Part shown: one piece after another, positions 63,885-64,000 of the stretch
Numbering within the stretch: the stretch's first letter is position 1
Layout of the letters: every line of letters starts with the position of its first letter
Origin: Zoroaster sp. YZ-2022
Lineage: Eukaryota > Echinodermata > Asteroidea > Forcipulatida > Zoroasteridae
DNA length: 64,000 bases
Assembly: GCA_029582265.1 (NCBI GenBank)
Contig: CM055823.1
Location: forward strand, 2,294,001 to 2,358,000
Reading direction: 5' to 3'
The notes under the pieces: generated by a model
What the model was told of the DNA's origin: nothing
Database searches by the model: none
The model's input: the letters and a program-made list of their open reading frames with translations, nothing else
Program-made: the position numbers and the translations under genes

Positions 63885-64000
63885 GTGTCCAAATTGTTCA
63901 CTTACAATACTTTTACATGTAAATGACAGATGAAACAGGGTGTCCAAATTGTTCACTTACAATACTTTTACATGTAAATGACAGATGAAACAGGGTGTCC
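63885..64000. repeat. 55-bp minisatellite, at least two units, cut by window end
   Basis: Unit starts at 63885, 63940 and 63995. Confidence 0.95.

Overview
This is animal nuclear DNA: AT-rich, intron-bearing, and full of nested transposable elements, minisatellites and tRNA-derived SINEs. The abundance of short tRNA-SINEs, CR1/L2-type LINE fragments, TTAA-targeted MITEs and tandem C2H2 zinc-finger genes suggests a marine invertebrate deuterostome, perhaps an echinoderm. The phylum is an inference and was not tested.

The backbone is a head-to-tail cluster of six paralogous poly-C2H2 zinc-finger genes, all on the minus strand: A (3133-5583, 28 fingers), B (13735-15669, 22), C (28546-30333, frame-broken), D (43194-44474, 14), E (50373-52643, 26) and F (60416-61498, 12 including one degenerate). 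A seventh 3'-flank module (G) runs off the right end. Each gene has a short N-terminal leader, then fingers, with one coding exon behind a conserved splice acceptor about 60 bases upstream of the ATG. No KRAB, SCAN, BTB or ZAD domain is visible. Each gene is followed by a homologous 3' flank that holds 0, 1, 13 or 28 copies of a 55-bp minisatellite (at least 2 in module G). Shared mutations group A with D, B with E and C with F. Other markers contradict this tree, which points to gene conversion or precise transposon excision.

The intergenic DNA is mobile elements inserted in one another. I resolve several by their terminal inverted repeats (TIRs) and target-site duplications (TSDs), and by empty sites in paralogous copies: a TTAA-duplicating CCCTCCTA family; hAT-like MITEs with 8-bp TSDs; a 2.76-kb Mutator-like element with an 11-bp TSD; a 2.78-kb CAGTCCGGG element; a solo LTR; a broken non-LTR retrotransposon; a 223-bp near-perfect foldback; and a 2.4-kb element carrying eight copies of a near-palindromic GTAACGTAAGTTAC-type motif.

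The strongest lead for something undescribed is a pair of tiny insertions (44565-44685 and 45688-45833). They share a hammerhead-like CTGANGA...GAAA core and successive hairpins whose arms differ by compensatory changes. The only non-zinc-finger cellular gene candidate is a three-exon 3' end at 55471-56215, inside a 2.3-kb segment missing from the paralogous spacer.
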